The notes below the pieces were generated by a model. That model was not told the origin of the DNA. It saw only the letters and a list, made by a program, of their open reading frames with translations, and made no database searches. Shown here one piece after another: positions 40,347 through 49,203 of a stretch of 64,000 bases of DNA (position 1 is the first letter of the stretch; each line of letters opens with the position of its first letter). Position numbers and translations under genes: made by a program. Source of the stretch: Blautia luti (GTDB lineage: Bacteria; Bacillota; Clostridia; Lachnospirales; Lachnospiraceae); assembly GCF_013304735.1 (NCBI RefSeq), contig NZ_JAAITI010000001.1:1-64000 (forward strand), written 5' to 3'.

Positions 40347-41327
40347 ATGCTGGGGAAATTTAACAGTTTTATTGAAAAATGGATGGCGTTTGTAACGCCT
40401 GCCTGCCTCCTTATGGGTGTACTGTTTCCGGATATCGCAAAACATGGCGTGCCTTATGTAACTTATGCGTTTGCTTTTATGACCTTTATAGGTGCGCTGA
40501 AATCCAGGTTCCGGGATGTTGCGGACGTATTTAAGAAGCCGCTTCCGCTGATTCTGATGCTGCTGGTTCTCCATGTACTGGTGCCGGTGATTGCCTGTGG
40601 TCTGGGACATCTTTTATTTCCACAGAATATGAATTATGTCACAGGGATGGTTCTGGAATTTTCTGTGCCTACCGCAGTGATCAGCCTGATGTGGGTGTCT
40701 ATTTATAATGGAAACAGCCCACTGTCGCTTTCACTGGTTGTCATCGATACAATTCTGGCTCCGTTTCTGATTCCGGTGGCTCTGAAAATTCTGGTTGGTT
40801 CCAGCGTGAAGATGGATACCATGGGAATGATGAAAGAACTGGTTTTTATGATTGCACTTCCGGCAGTTCTGGCGATGTGTCTTAATGAGTTCAGTCATGG
40901 AAAAGTGATGGAGACCTGGCCAAAAAAACTCGCACCTTTTTCAAAGATATGTCTGATTTTCGTGGTGACCTCCAATTCTTCCAAGGTTTCTCCCTATATG
41001 AAACATCTTAACGGGGAGCGGCTGGAAGTAGCTGCGGTAATTTTGCTTCTGGCAGCAGGGGGATATGCCATTGGCTGGGGAATTGCCATTCTTACAAAGC
41101 AGAATAAGGAGGCTACGGTTTCCATGATTTACGGATCGGGAATGCGTAATATCAGTGCAGGAGCCGTAATTGCAGGAGCATATTTTCCGGCGGAGGTATT
41201 GTTTCCGGTTATGATCGGAACTTTGTTCCAGCAGATTCTGGCAGCTTTTTACGGCAGTATGGTCCGTCGTGTGCAGACGGCTCAGAGAAAGAGAGAAGAG
41301 GAGGAAAAATATGGAGTTTCAGCATGA
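40347..41327 (+). CDS. Bile acid:sodium symporter (BASS) family transporter
   Basis: 326 residues with about ten membrane helices. It has FAFMTFIGALKSRF, GMVLEFSVPTAVISLMW, VTSNSSKVSPYM and YGSGMRNISAGAVIA, matching the SBF/BASS fold with crossed helices. Despite the name, bacterial members carry varied organic acids. The next gene, an AraC regulator, overlaps its 3' end by 17 bases, so the pair are co-expressed. The transported compound is unknown. Confidence 0.82.
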   Translation: MLGKFNSFIEKWMAFVTPACLLMGVLFPDIAKHGVPYVTYAFAFMTFIGALKSRFRDVADVFKKPLPLILMLLVLHVLVPVIACGLGHLLFPQNMNYVTGMVLEFSVPTAVISLMWVSIYNGNSPLSLSLVVIDTILAPFLIPVALKILVGSSVKMDTMGMMKELVFMIALPAVLAMCLNEFSHGKVMETWPKKLAPFSKICLIFVVTSNSSKVSPYMKHLNGERLEVAAVILLLAAGGYAIGWGIAILTKQNKEATVSMIYGSGMRNISAGAVIAGAYFPAEVLFPVMIGTLFQQILAAFYGSMVRRVQTAQRKREEEEKYGVSA

Positions 41328-42177
41328 ACTGATCATTCCAAATGAGGGACTTCCTTTCAAACTTTTTCTCTTTGAAGGAAGAAACGGGAATTATGTCAGG
41401 GAAAAACACTGGCATACGTCTATAGAGATCTTTACGGTAATGGAAGGAAGCCTTTTCTTCTATATTGATGAGGTAGAGTATCCTTTGAAGGCAGGAGAGT
41501 TTCTGATTATCAATTCCAATGAAGTTCATTCCATTCAGGCACCTGTGCGGAATGAGACTATTGTCTTACAGATCCCTCTGAAACAGTTTACAGATTATTT
41601 TACCGCACAGCGGTTTATCCGGTTTCACAGCAGAAATGTAAGGCATAGGGAAGACGTTTATGCTCCTGTGGCGTCAGAACCATCAGAAACTGATAAAAGA
41701 ATGGTTTCTCTGATTCAGGATTTGTACAGGATCTATCTGTCGAAGGAGACTGGTTATGAATTTCGTATCCGGGCTGTGTTTTATGAGATACTTTATCTTA
41801 TGGTTTCCACATACCGTGAGACGGAAGTGGAGGAGAGCGAACTGAAAAACAGCCGTAGACTGGATGCTTTGTCAAAAATCACCACTTATATGAGGGAACA
41901 TTACAGGGAGGATCTGAAGCTTTCCGGTCTTGCAGCCATGTTTGGATATTCGGACGCTTATCTGTCCAGAATGTTCCGGAAATACGCAAAGGTCAATTTT
42001 AAGACATATTTACAGGATATCCGCATGGCCTACGCCTACAGGGAACTTCTGAATACAGACCATACCATCAGTTCCATTGCCCTTGATAACGGGTTTGCAA
42101 GCAGCAGGGCTTTTTCCAAGGAATTTGTGAAACGATATGGCATCCTTCCGGGGAAAGTAGAACGGCAGATAAAATAA
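41311..42177 (+). CDS. AraC-family transcriptional regulator
   Basis: 288 residues from the ATG at 41311 (GAGGAGG upstream), overlapping the transporter gene. The N-terminal cupin has EKHWHTSIEIFTVMEGSLFFY and GEFLIINSNEVHSI. The C-terminal AraC domain includes LSGLAAMFGYSDAYLSRMFR and ISSIALDNGFASSRAFSKEF, ending GILPGKVER. It is a likely local regulator of the transporter or of the sugar locus that starts at 42311. Confidence 0.88.
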   Translation: MEFQHELIIPNEGLPFKLFLFEGRNGNYVREKHWHTSIEIFTVMEGSLFFYIDEVEYPLKAGEFLIINSNEVHSIQAPVRNETIVLQIPLKQFTDYFTAQRFIRFHSRNVRHREDVYAPVASEPSETDKRMVSLIQDLYRIYLSKETGYEFRIRAVFYEILYLMVSTYRETEVEESELKNSRRLDALSKITTYMREHYREDLKLSGLAAMFGYSDAYLSRMFRKYAKVNFKTYLQDIRMAYAYRELLNTDHTISSIALDNGFASSRAFSKEFVKRYGILPGKVERQIK

Positions 42178-42218
42178 AATGTCAAAAAAGTGCTATGAAT
42201 GAGACAAGAAAAACGGCG

Positions 42219-42247
42219 AAAAGCATACCACGATGTGGTATGCTTTT
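42219..42247 (+). terminator. Terminator after the BASS/AraC pair
   Basis: A perfect 13-bp stem (42219-42231 with 42235-42247) on a 3-base loop followed by T. Confidence 0.88.
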
Positions 42248-42310
42248 TTCAGTTCAAAACGAAGAAGTGAAGAAACTGTGGAACAGTAATTCTGTAAGGA
42301 GGTTTGAAAC

Positions 42311-42928
42311 GTGAAAATTCAGAAAGTAACAGATCCGGCATTCCGAAAATACGGAAAAGTCCTGGAGGGATACAATTTCGGGCCGCTTCTGAAAGAAATG
42401 AAGCACACACCGGTTCCCGAAAATGTGGTATATGTTCCGTCTGTTGAGGAACTTGAAGCCCTTGATGTGGAAAAAGATCTGAAAAACAAAGCGTTCGGTG
42501 GATTGCCAATTGAGATCGGATACTGCAATGGTCATAATAAGAAACTGAATGCTGTGGAGTATCACCGCAATTCCGAGATCAATGTGGCTGTGACAGATCT
42601 GGTTCTGCTCATTGGACATCAGCAGGATATTGAAGCCGATTTTACATACGACACAGCGAATATCGAAGCATTCCTTGTACCGGCAGGAACAGGAATTGAG
42701 GTTTATGCAACAACGCTTCACTATGCACCATGCCATGTGAATGAGAGCGGATTCCAGTGTGTGGTTGTTCTTCCAAGAGGAACCAATACAGAGATTGATT
42801 TCCCGATGCCAAAAGACGGCGAGAATGGATTAATGACAGCCCAAAATAAATGGCTCATCGCTCATGAGGATGCAAAGATCGAGGGCGCATTCAATGGTCT
42901 GAAAGGTGAGAACATTACACTTGACTGA
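42311..42928 (+). CDS. DUF4867-like cupin-type protein of a sugar-isomerase operon
   Basis: 205 residues, AAGGAGG 8 bases before the ATG. The sequence suggests a cupin/ureidoglycolate-lyase-like barrel: EYHRNSEINVAVTDLVLLIGH, FLVPAGTGIEVYATTLHYAPCHV and VVVLPRGTNT. DUF4867 proteins are found with fucose/arabinose-isomerase-like genes, as here, where that gene follows 34 bases later. Sugar mutarotase or lyase-type activity is a guess. Confidence 0.65.
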   Translation: MKIQKVTDPAFRKYGKVLEGYNFGPLLKEMKHTPVPENVVYVPSVEELEALDVEKDLKNKAFGGLPIEIGYCNGHNKKLNAVEYHRNSEINVAVTDLVLLIGHQQDIEADFTYDTANIEAFLVPAGTGIEVYATTLHYAPCHVNESGFQCVVVLPRGTNTEIDFPMPKDGENGLMTAQNKWLIAHEDAKIEGAFNGLKGENITLD

Positions 42929-42962
42929 GAAACATTCAGAGATGAGAAAGGAGAATAAGATT

Positions 42963-44447
42963 ATGAACAACATGCCAGAAGTTAAAGTCGGAATCGTTGC
43001 AGTCAGCAGAGACTGTTTCCCGGAAAGCCTTTCTGTAAACAGAAGAAAAGCGCTTGTAGAGGCTTACACAAAGAAATACGATGCAAAAGACATCTACGAG
43101 TGTCCGGTCTGTATCGTAGAGAGCGAGATCCATATGGTCCAGGCTCTTGAAGATATCAAAAAAGCAGGATGTAACGCACTTTGTGTATATCTTGGAAACT
43201 TCGGACCGGAGATTTCCGAGACTCTTCTTGCAAAACATTTCGAGGGACCGAAGATGTTCATCGCAGCAGCTGAGGAGACACAGGATAACCTCTGCCAGGG
43301 ACGTGGAGATGCTTACTGTGGTATGCTGAATGCAAGCTATAACCTGCAGCTTCGCAACGTAAAAGCTTATATTCCGGAGTATCCGGTAGGTGACGCGGAG
43401 GACTGTGCGGATATGATCCATAACTTCCTTCCGATCGCAAGAGCAATCGAGGGCTTAAGCAATCTGAAGATTATCAGCTTCGGACCACGTCCGACAAACT
43501 TCCTTGCCTGCAACGCACCGATCAAACAGCTTTACAATCTTGGGGTAGAGATCGAGGAGAACTCCGAGCTGGATCTTTTTGAGGCATTCAACAAACATGA
43601 AGGCGATGAGAGAATTCCGGCAATCGTAAAAGAGATGGAAGAAGAGCTTGGCGCCGGAAATAAGAAACCGGAGATCCTTCCGAAACTTGCACAGTATGAG
43701 CTGACTTTGAAAGACTGGATCAGAGATCACAGAGGATATCGCAAATATGTAACACTGACAGGAAAATGCTGGCCTGCATTCCAGACACAGTTCGGATTTG
43801 TTCCATGTTATGTAAACAGCCGTCTGACAGCACAGGGCATTCCGGTATCCTGTGAGGTAGATATCTACGGTACATTAAGTGAGTTTATCGGACAGGTAGT
43901 AAGCGATGATATCGTTACACTGCTGGATATCAACAACTCCGTACCGAAGGATATGTACAAAGAGTCCATCGAGGGCAAATTCAACTACACACTGAAAGAT
44001 ACTTTCATGGGATTCCACTGTGGAAACACAGCATCCAGCAAGCTGTCCTTCTGTGAGATGAAATACCAGATGATCATGGCAAGATCCCTTCCAATCGAAG
44101 TTACAAACGGAACTCTTGAGGGAGATATCAAACCAGGAGATATCACATTCTACCGTCTGCAGAGTACCGCGGACAACAAACTTCGTGCATACATCGCACA
44201 CGGTGAAGTTCTTCCGGTTGCAACACGTTCCTTCGGAGCCATTGGTGTATTCGCAATTCCGGAAATGGGACGTTTTTACCGTCACGTGCTGATCGAGGGA
44301 GGATTCCCGCATCATGGTGCAGTAGCGTTCGGACATCACGGAAAAGCTCTCTTCGAGGTATTTAAATATATCGGTGTACCGGTTGAGGAGATCGGCTACA
44401 ACCAGCCAGCAGGCGTAAGATATCCGACTGAGAATCCGTGGGGATGA
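42963..44447 (+). CDS. L-fucose/L-arabinose isomerase family protein
   Basis: 494 residues from the ATG at 42963 (GAAAGGAG upstream; the ATG-less extension to 42906 overlaps the previous gene). It has the two-domain organisation of the FucI/AraA superfamily, with EVDIYGTLSEF containing a likely metal-ligand Glu/Asp, a FHCGNT segment and a C-terminal GGFPHHGAVAFGHHGKAL carrying the metal-ligand His. It should interconvert an aldose and a ketose, which the downstream FGGY kinase would phosphorylate. The sugar is not identifiable from sequence. Confidence 0.8.
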   Translation: MNNMPEVKVGIVAVSRDCFPESLSVNRRKALVEAYTKKYDAKDIYECPVCIVESEIHMVQALEDIKKAGCNALCVYLGNFGPEISETLLAKHFEGPKMFIAAAEETQDNLCQGRGDAYCGMLNASYNLQLRNVKAYIPEYPVGDAEDCADMIHNFLPIARAIEGLSNLKIISFGPRPTNFLACNAPIKQLYNLGVEIEENSELDLFEAFNKHEGDERIPAIVKEMEEELGAGNKKPEILPKLAQYELTLKDWIRDHRGYRKYVTLTGKCWPAFQTQFGFVPCYVNSRLTAQGIPVSCEVDIYGTLSEFIGQVVSDDIVTLLDINNSVPKDMYKESIEGKFNYTLKDTFMGFHCGNTASSKLSFCEMKYQMIMARSLPIEVTNGTLEGDIKPGDITFYRLQSTADNKLRAYIAHGEVLPVATRSFGAIGVFAIPEMGRFYRHVLIEGGFPHHGAVAFGHHGKALFEVFKYIGVPVEEIGYNQPAGVRYPTENPWG

Positions 44448-44477
44448 TTCGGTAACAGGTAAATAAATATGATTTGG

Positions 44478-44528
44478 AAACCGCGAGCTCTCAGGCGTGC
44501 AGACGCTGCGAACTGAGAGCCGCGGTTT
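44478..44528 (+). other. Intercistronic hairpin between isomerase and kinase genes
   Basis: AAACCGCG-GCTCTCAG (44478-44494, with one bulged A) pairs with CTGAGAGC-CGCGGTTT (44513-44528) around an 18-base loop, followed by TT-C. It ends 36 bases before the kinase ATG. It may be a leaky terminator or an mRNA-stability element. Confidence 0.6.
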
Positions 44529-44563
44529 TCCCGTTTACAGACATTTACAGGAGGAAAATTATT

Positions 44564-46021
44564 ATGTATTATATTGGCGTTGATCTTGGAACTTCCGCTG
44601 TAAAACTTCTTCTTATGGAAGAATCCGGAAAGATCTGCAACATCGTATCCAAAGAATATCCGCTGTTCTTCCCCCATCCGGGCTGGTCTGAGCAGAACCC
44701 GGAAGACTGGTTTACTAAAAGCATGGAAGGCATCAAAGAACTCACAGAGGGAATCGACCGCAAGGAAGTAGCTGGAATCGGTTTTGGCGGCCAGATGCAC
44801 GGCCTTGTAACCCTGGACAAAGATGATAACGTGATCCGTCCAGCGATCCTCTGGAATGACGGACGTACCGGTGAGGAGACGGAATATCTCAACACAGTTA
44901 TCGGAAAAGACAAACTTTCTCAGTATACTGCAAACATCGCATTTGCAGGATTCACGGCACCGAAGATCCTCTGGATGCAGAAAAATGAGCCTGAGAATTT
45001 CAAAAAAGTTGTAAAGATCATGCTCCCGAAAGATTATCTTGCTTATCGCTTAAGCGGATCTTTCTGCACGGATGTATCCGATGCTTCCGGTATGCTTCTT
45101 CTGGATGTGAAGAACCGCTGCTGGTCAAAAGAAATGCTTGAAATCTGCCATATTACAGAAGAGCAGCTTCCGAAGCTGTATGAGAGCTGGCAGGTGGTCG
45201 GAACTCTGAAACCGGAGGTGGCAAAAGAGCTTGGTTTCTCAGAGGATGTGAAAGTTGTGGCTGGTGCAGGTGACAATGCGGCAGCAGCTGTGGGAACCGG
45301 AACCGTTGGTGACGGACAGTGCAACATTTCCCTTGGAACATCCGGTACGATCTTTATTTCCAGCAAAGATTTCGGAGTAGATGAAAACAATGCACTGCAT
45401 TCTTTCGACCATGCAGATGGAAGCTATCACCTGATGGGATGCATGTTAAGCGCTGCTTCCTGCAACAAATGGTGGTCAGAAGAGATCCTTCAGACAAAAG
45501 ATTTCGTGGCAGAGCAGGCGCCGATCCAGAAACTTGGTGAAAATCAGGTATTCTTCCTTCCGTATCTGATGGGAGAAAGATCTCCGCACAACAATCCGGA
45601 TGCAAGAGGTGTATTCTTCGGAATGTCTATGGATACCACAAGAGCAGATATGACACAGGCAGTTCTGGAGGGTGTTGCTTTTGGTCTGCGTGATTCCCTG
45701 GAGGTTGCAAGAAGCCTTGGAATCAGTATTGAGCGCACCAAGATCTGCGGCGGCGGTGCCAAGAGCCCTCTCTGGAAAAAGATCATTGCCAATGTAATGA
45801 ACCTGAAAGTGGATGTACCGGAGAACGAAGAAGGCCCGTCCATGGGTGGTGCCATGCTGGCAGCCGTAGGATGCGGTGCATATCCGGATGTGGAGACCAT
45901 CTGCAAAAAAATGGTTAAAGTCGTAGATACCGTAGAACCGGATCCGGAGCTGGTTGCAAAATATGAAGAGAAGTATCAGAAATTCCGTAAGCTGTATCCG
46001 ACGATGAAAGAGCTGTTCTGA
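44564..46021 (+). CDS. xylB: FGGY-family kinase, xylulokinase-like
   Basis: 485 residues from the ATG at 44564 (AGGAGG upstream). IGVDLGTSAVKLLL (phosphate 1), GIGFGGQMHGLV, PAILWNDGRT, VAGAGDNAAAAVGTG and the C-terminal ICGGGAKSPLWKKI are all XylB-type. The family phosphorylates D-xylulose; with an atypical isomerase upstream, another ketose is possible. Length is normal. Confidence 0.85.
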   Translation: MYYIGVDLGTSAVKLLLMEESGKICNIVSKEYPLFFPHPGWSEQNPEDWFTKSMEGIKELTEGIDRKEVAGIGFGGQMHGLVTLDKDDNVIRPAILWNDGRTGEETEYLNTVIGKDKLSQYTANIAFAGFTAPKILWMQKNEPENFKKVVKIMLPKDYLAYRLSGSFCTDVSDASGMLLLDVKNRCWSKEMLEICHITEEQLPKLYESWQVVGTLKPEVAKELGFSEDVKVVAGAGDNAAAAVGTGTVGDGQCNISLGTSGTIFISSKDFGVDENNALHSFDHADGSYHLMGCMLSAASCNKWWSEEILQTKDFVAEQAPIQKLGENQVFFLPYLMGERSPHNNPDARGVFFGMSMDTTRADMTQAVLEGVAFGLRDSLEVARSLGISIERTKICGGGAKSPLWKKIIANVMNLKVDVPENEEGPSMGGAMLAAVGCGAYPDVETICKKMVKVVDTVEPDPELVAKYEEKYQKFRKLYPTMKELF

Positions 46022-46070
46022 ATTTTATGAAATAAGAGTGATATTAAAAACAGGGGCATGTGAGAAAAAA

Positions 46071-46961
46071 TCACAGCTCCTGTTTTTTTCTGTATTGTCT
46101 GGGCGTACAGCCTTTTATTTTTGTGAAAACTTTTGTGTAATAATTAGAGTCCGAAAAACCGGATAGTAATCCTGCTTCTGTAATGGAACAGGAAGAATTT
46201 TCCAGATAATCCAGACTTCTCTCGATCCGGTATTCCTGAATGTAGCCGAACAGTGTAATATTCATGCACTTTTTGAAAAGACGGCTGCATTCGCTGGGAC
46301 TTAAGTGAATCAGGTTCGCAATGTCATCCAGGAGGATTTTTTCGGAATAATGATCTGCAATATAGGACATAATCCGGCGAATTCTGCGGTAATTTTCTTC
46401 ATCCTGTACAGAAGGGGCAGCTGCCTGAGCAAGCGTATTGGAGCACAAAACTTTCCAGAAATGCTGCAGGCGGGCGATGATTTCAAATTCATACATAGGA
46501 GGATGCTGGCTGTCCAGACGGATCATCTGCCGGATATCTTCCACAGCGTCCTGGTGCCAGTCACAGGAAAAATCCAGGGGTACGGCAGAGAGAGAAAAAC
46601 TGCGGAGTATGGGTTCCGTGTATTTCTGGAAGAGGGCACTTCCGGAAAACCCGTAGATCAGCTTCGGGTCAAAGGTTACGGGAATGTACTGGCAGTCCTG
46701 ATTCTGGTACATATAACCTGCATGAAGGGCATTGGCATTGCCAAAAAGCGCCTGGCCTTCTTTCAGGTGAAAGGTGTTCTGATTGACCTTGTAAAGCATT
46801 TCGCCTTTTTTTACATAGGTAAGTTCGATTTCGGGATGCCAGTGCCACAGAAAGGAGCCGGTTTCATAGCCGGAAAGACGTTCATAACTTACCAGAAAAG
46901 GAAAGGCGTTGTCTCCGTGCTTTTTCAGTTCTTTGCCTGCGTTGTTGGTAATAATCTGCAT
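46071..46961 (-). CDS. AraC-family transcriptional regulator
   Basis: 296 residues with GAAAGGAG before the ATG. A cupin sensor (LWHWHPEIELTYVKKGEMLY, GQALFGNANALHAGYM) and a C-terminal AraC domain (LDDIANLIHLSPSECSRLFK, ITEAGLLSGFSDSNYYTKVF, CTPRQYRKK) are present. It is divergent from the GH78 gene at 47126 and convergent with the kinase gene, so it probably controls the glycosidase. Confidence 0.88.
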   Translation of the reverse strand: MQIITNNAGKELKKHGDNAFPFLVSYERLSGYETGSFLWHWHPEIELTYVKKGEMLYKVNQNTFHLKEGQALFGNANALHAGYMYQNQDCQYIPVTFDPKLIYGFSGSALFQKYTEPILRSFSLSAVPLDFSCDWHQDAVEDIRQMIRLDSQHPPMYEFEIIARLQHFWKVLCSNTLAQAAAPSVQDEENYRRIRRIMSYIADHYSEKILLDDIANLIHLSPSECSRLFKKCMNITLFGYIQEYRIERSLDYLENSSCSITEAGLLSGFSDSNYYTKVFTKIKGCTPRQYRKKQEL

Positions 46962-47041
46962 GAAATATCTCCTTTCTTCCTTTTGAAATTTATTTTACCA
47001 GAAAGTGATTCATAAATCCATGCAGTGTGATGATTTGTGCA

Positions 47042-47070
47042 TGGACAGTCGATGATAAATGGGATAAGAT
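47042..47070 (+). promoter_or_regulatory. Promoter of the GH78 gene
   Basis: TGGACA (47042-47047), a 17-base spacer and TAAGAT (47065-47070), about 50 bases before the ATG at 47126. Confidence 0.5.
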
Positions 47071-47125
47071 GATCCACGGTAAGAACAAAAAACAATATAT
47101 GAGAATCATAATAAAGGAGAAATAT

Positions 47126-49087
47126 ATGAATCGATCACATTGGATCTGGTATCCTGGAGATTTTGAAATTTATCATGGAATGATGCAGAACTTCAGCAGA
47201 GAAGAGAGAGGCTTTATCTGGCCGGCTTATTACCATCTGGATGACTGCAGAAAACATGTACGTTTTACAAGAGAATATAATCTGGAAAAAGAAGAGACGG
47301 TTACGGTGTATGCCAACTGCCTTGGTTATTACCGCATCAATGATGTAAAAAAACGTTTCGGGGAACCAGTTGTGTGCGGACCTGGAAAACAGAAATTTGA
47401 GATTTACGCAGGGATGCCGTCCGGTGTACCATCTGTGCGGATTGAAGGAGAAACCATCACTTCCAATCGGGGATGGCTTGCAGATGATTTTGTCAGCGAT
47501 CCGGTACCGGTGGGATACAATGAGATCTACACAGCAAGGGAACAGGATCCGTCCATATGGGTATACGATGAAAAAGAATATTTTCCATCTGAGATCCGTG
47601 AGGATGAATCCGGAGTCCTGTTTGTATTTGAGACAGAGCTTACAGCTATTCTGAAGGCAGAATTTCCAAAAGGATTCCGTGAAATGACACTGTGCTATGG
47701 TGAGTCTGAGACAGAAGCCAGAGATACGGTGAACTGTTATTACAGCCAGACGCTGCATACGCCGGAAGATGAGATTATCCGCAGGGCGTTTCGCTATGTG
47801 TTCATACCGGGCGTACATAAAGATGAGATCAGCATAAAGGCAGTTCACCAGTATGTGGATATTCCGGTTCGGGCGTCCTTTTCTTCTTCCGATGAGCTGG
47901 TGAATAAGATCTGGGACGTGGCAGTATGGACTTTCCAACTCTGCAGCGGAATCTTCTTTATTGATGGTGTGAAACGTGACCGCTGGATCTGGTCCGGGGA
48001 TGCATATCAGAGTTATTTTGTGAATCAGTATCTGATGTTTGATGAGGATATCAACCGCAGAACGCTCTGGGCTCTGATCGGAAACAGCCCGATCCGCCAG
48101 CATATCAATACCATTGTGGATTATTCCATGTACTGGGTGATCGGAATCCTGAACCATTACCGCATGACCGGCGATGAGGAATTTGTAAAAGCGATTTATC
48201 CGAGAATGACTGCAATGATGGAGTTTCTGGGCGGACAGCTGGATGAGAACGGATTTATCGTAGGGCGCGAAGGCGACTGGATCTTTGTAGACTGGGCAGA
48301 TATGGATAAAGAAGGAGCGATCTGTGCAGAGCAGATGCTTCTTGCCATGTGTTATCAGACGATGGCCCAGGCAGATGAGCTGGTTCTGGGAGATGGTTCT
48401 GCATGGGAGAAAAAATATCAGGCTCTTGCTTCTAAGATTGAGAAATTCTACTGGAATGAGGAGAAAGGTGCCTATATCGACAGCTTTTCATCCGGCAAAA
48501 ACAATGTGACACGTCATGCCAATATTTTTGCCATTCTCTTTGGATTTGCGGATGATGCGAGAAAAGAACTTCTTATGAAGAATGTGATTGAAAATGACAA
48601 AATTCCACAGATCACAACGCCATACTTCAAATTTTATGAGCTTGAGGCCATGTGTGCAATGGGCCGGTTTGAGGATGTGAAAAAAATGATGGAAAGTTAC
48701 TGGGGTGGCATGCTCTCCCAGGGTGCGGTAACATTCTGGGAGGAATTTGATCCGGAGAAAAAACCGGAAGAACAGTACGAAATGTACGGAGATCCCTTTG
48801 GAAAGAGTTTCTGCCATGCGTGGGCTGCAAGCCCGATTTATCTTCTTGGAAGATATTTTGCGGGAATTCAGCTTACAGATACTGCATATAAGAGTTTTAC
48901 TGTGAAACCAGAGACAGATACTTTTGAGTCTGTGGACTGTACATTCCCGGTAAAAGGCGGAATGGTTCATGTAAAATGGGATGAAAAAATTCTGTCCGTA
49001 GAAAGTTCTGTTTCCGGCGGAACGCTGATCTACTGTGGAAAAGAATATCTCCTGGAGCCAGGAAAAACTGTGACGACCACAAAATAA
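47126..49087 (+). CDS. GH78-family alpha-L-rhamnosidase-like protein
   Basis: 653 residues from the ATG at 47126 (AAAGGAG upstream). N-terminal beta-sandwich domains come first. The six-hairpin catalytic barrel follows, with FIDGVKRDRWIWSGDAYQSY (GH78 consensus DGxKRDRxxWxGD, general-acid region), REGDWIFVDWAD, and SYWGGMLSQGAVTFWEEFD. A C-terminal beta domain closes the protein. No signal peptide is present, so it acts inside the cell. It is longer than the related enzyme at 34844, and both end in a HAW-SPxYLL motif. Confidence 0.82.
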   Translation: MNRSHWIWYPGDFEIYHGMMQNFSREERGFIWPAYYHLDDCRKHVRFTREYNLEKEETVTVYANCLGYYRINDVKKRFGEPVVCGPGKQKFEIYAGMPSGVPSVRIEGETITSNRGWLADDFVSDPVPVGYNEIYTAREQDPSIWVYDEKEYFPSEIREDESGVLFVFETELTAILKAEFPKGFREMTLCYGESETEARDTVNCYYSQTLHTPEDEIIRRAFRYVFIPGVHKDEISIKAVHQYVDIPVRASFSSSDELVNKIWDVAVWTFQLCSGIFFIDGVKRDRWIWSGDAYQSYFVNQYLMFDEDINRRTLWALIGNSPIRQHINTIVDYSMYWVIGILNHYRMTGDEEFVKAIYPRMTAMMEFLGGQLDENGFIVGREGDWIFVDWADMDKEGAICAEQMLLAMCYQTMAQADELVLGDGSAWEKKYQALASKIEKFYWNEEKGAYIDSFSSGKNNVTRHANIFAILFGFADDARKELLMKNVIENDKIPQITTPYFKFYELEAMCAMGRFEDVKKMMESYWGGMLSQGAVTFWEEFDPEKKPEEQYEMYGDPFGKSFCHAWAASPIYLLGRYFAGIQLTDTAYKSFTVKPETDTFESVDCTFPVKGGMVHVKWDEKILSVESSVSGGTLIYCGKEYLLEPGKTVTTTK

Positions 49088-49111
49088 TACTGTTTTTACG
49101 CAAAATCTTTA

Positions 49112-49139
49112 TGGACAGAAAAAAAAGGGCTGTTATAAT
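49112..49139 (+). promoter_or_regulatory. Promoter of the galactokinase-family gene
   Basis: TGGACA (49112-49117), a 16-base spacer and TATAAT (49134-49139), about 60 bases before the ATG at 49204. Confidence 0.6.
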
Positions 49140-49203
49140 AAAATTAAAGGATCAAGCATCCAGAAAATGTACGGAAATTTTGCAAAAACAGGAGGAAATG
49201 AAA

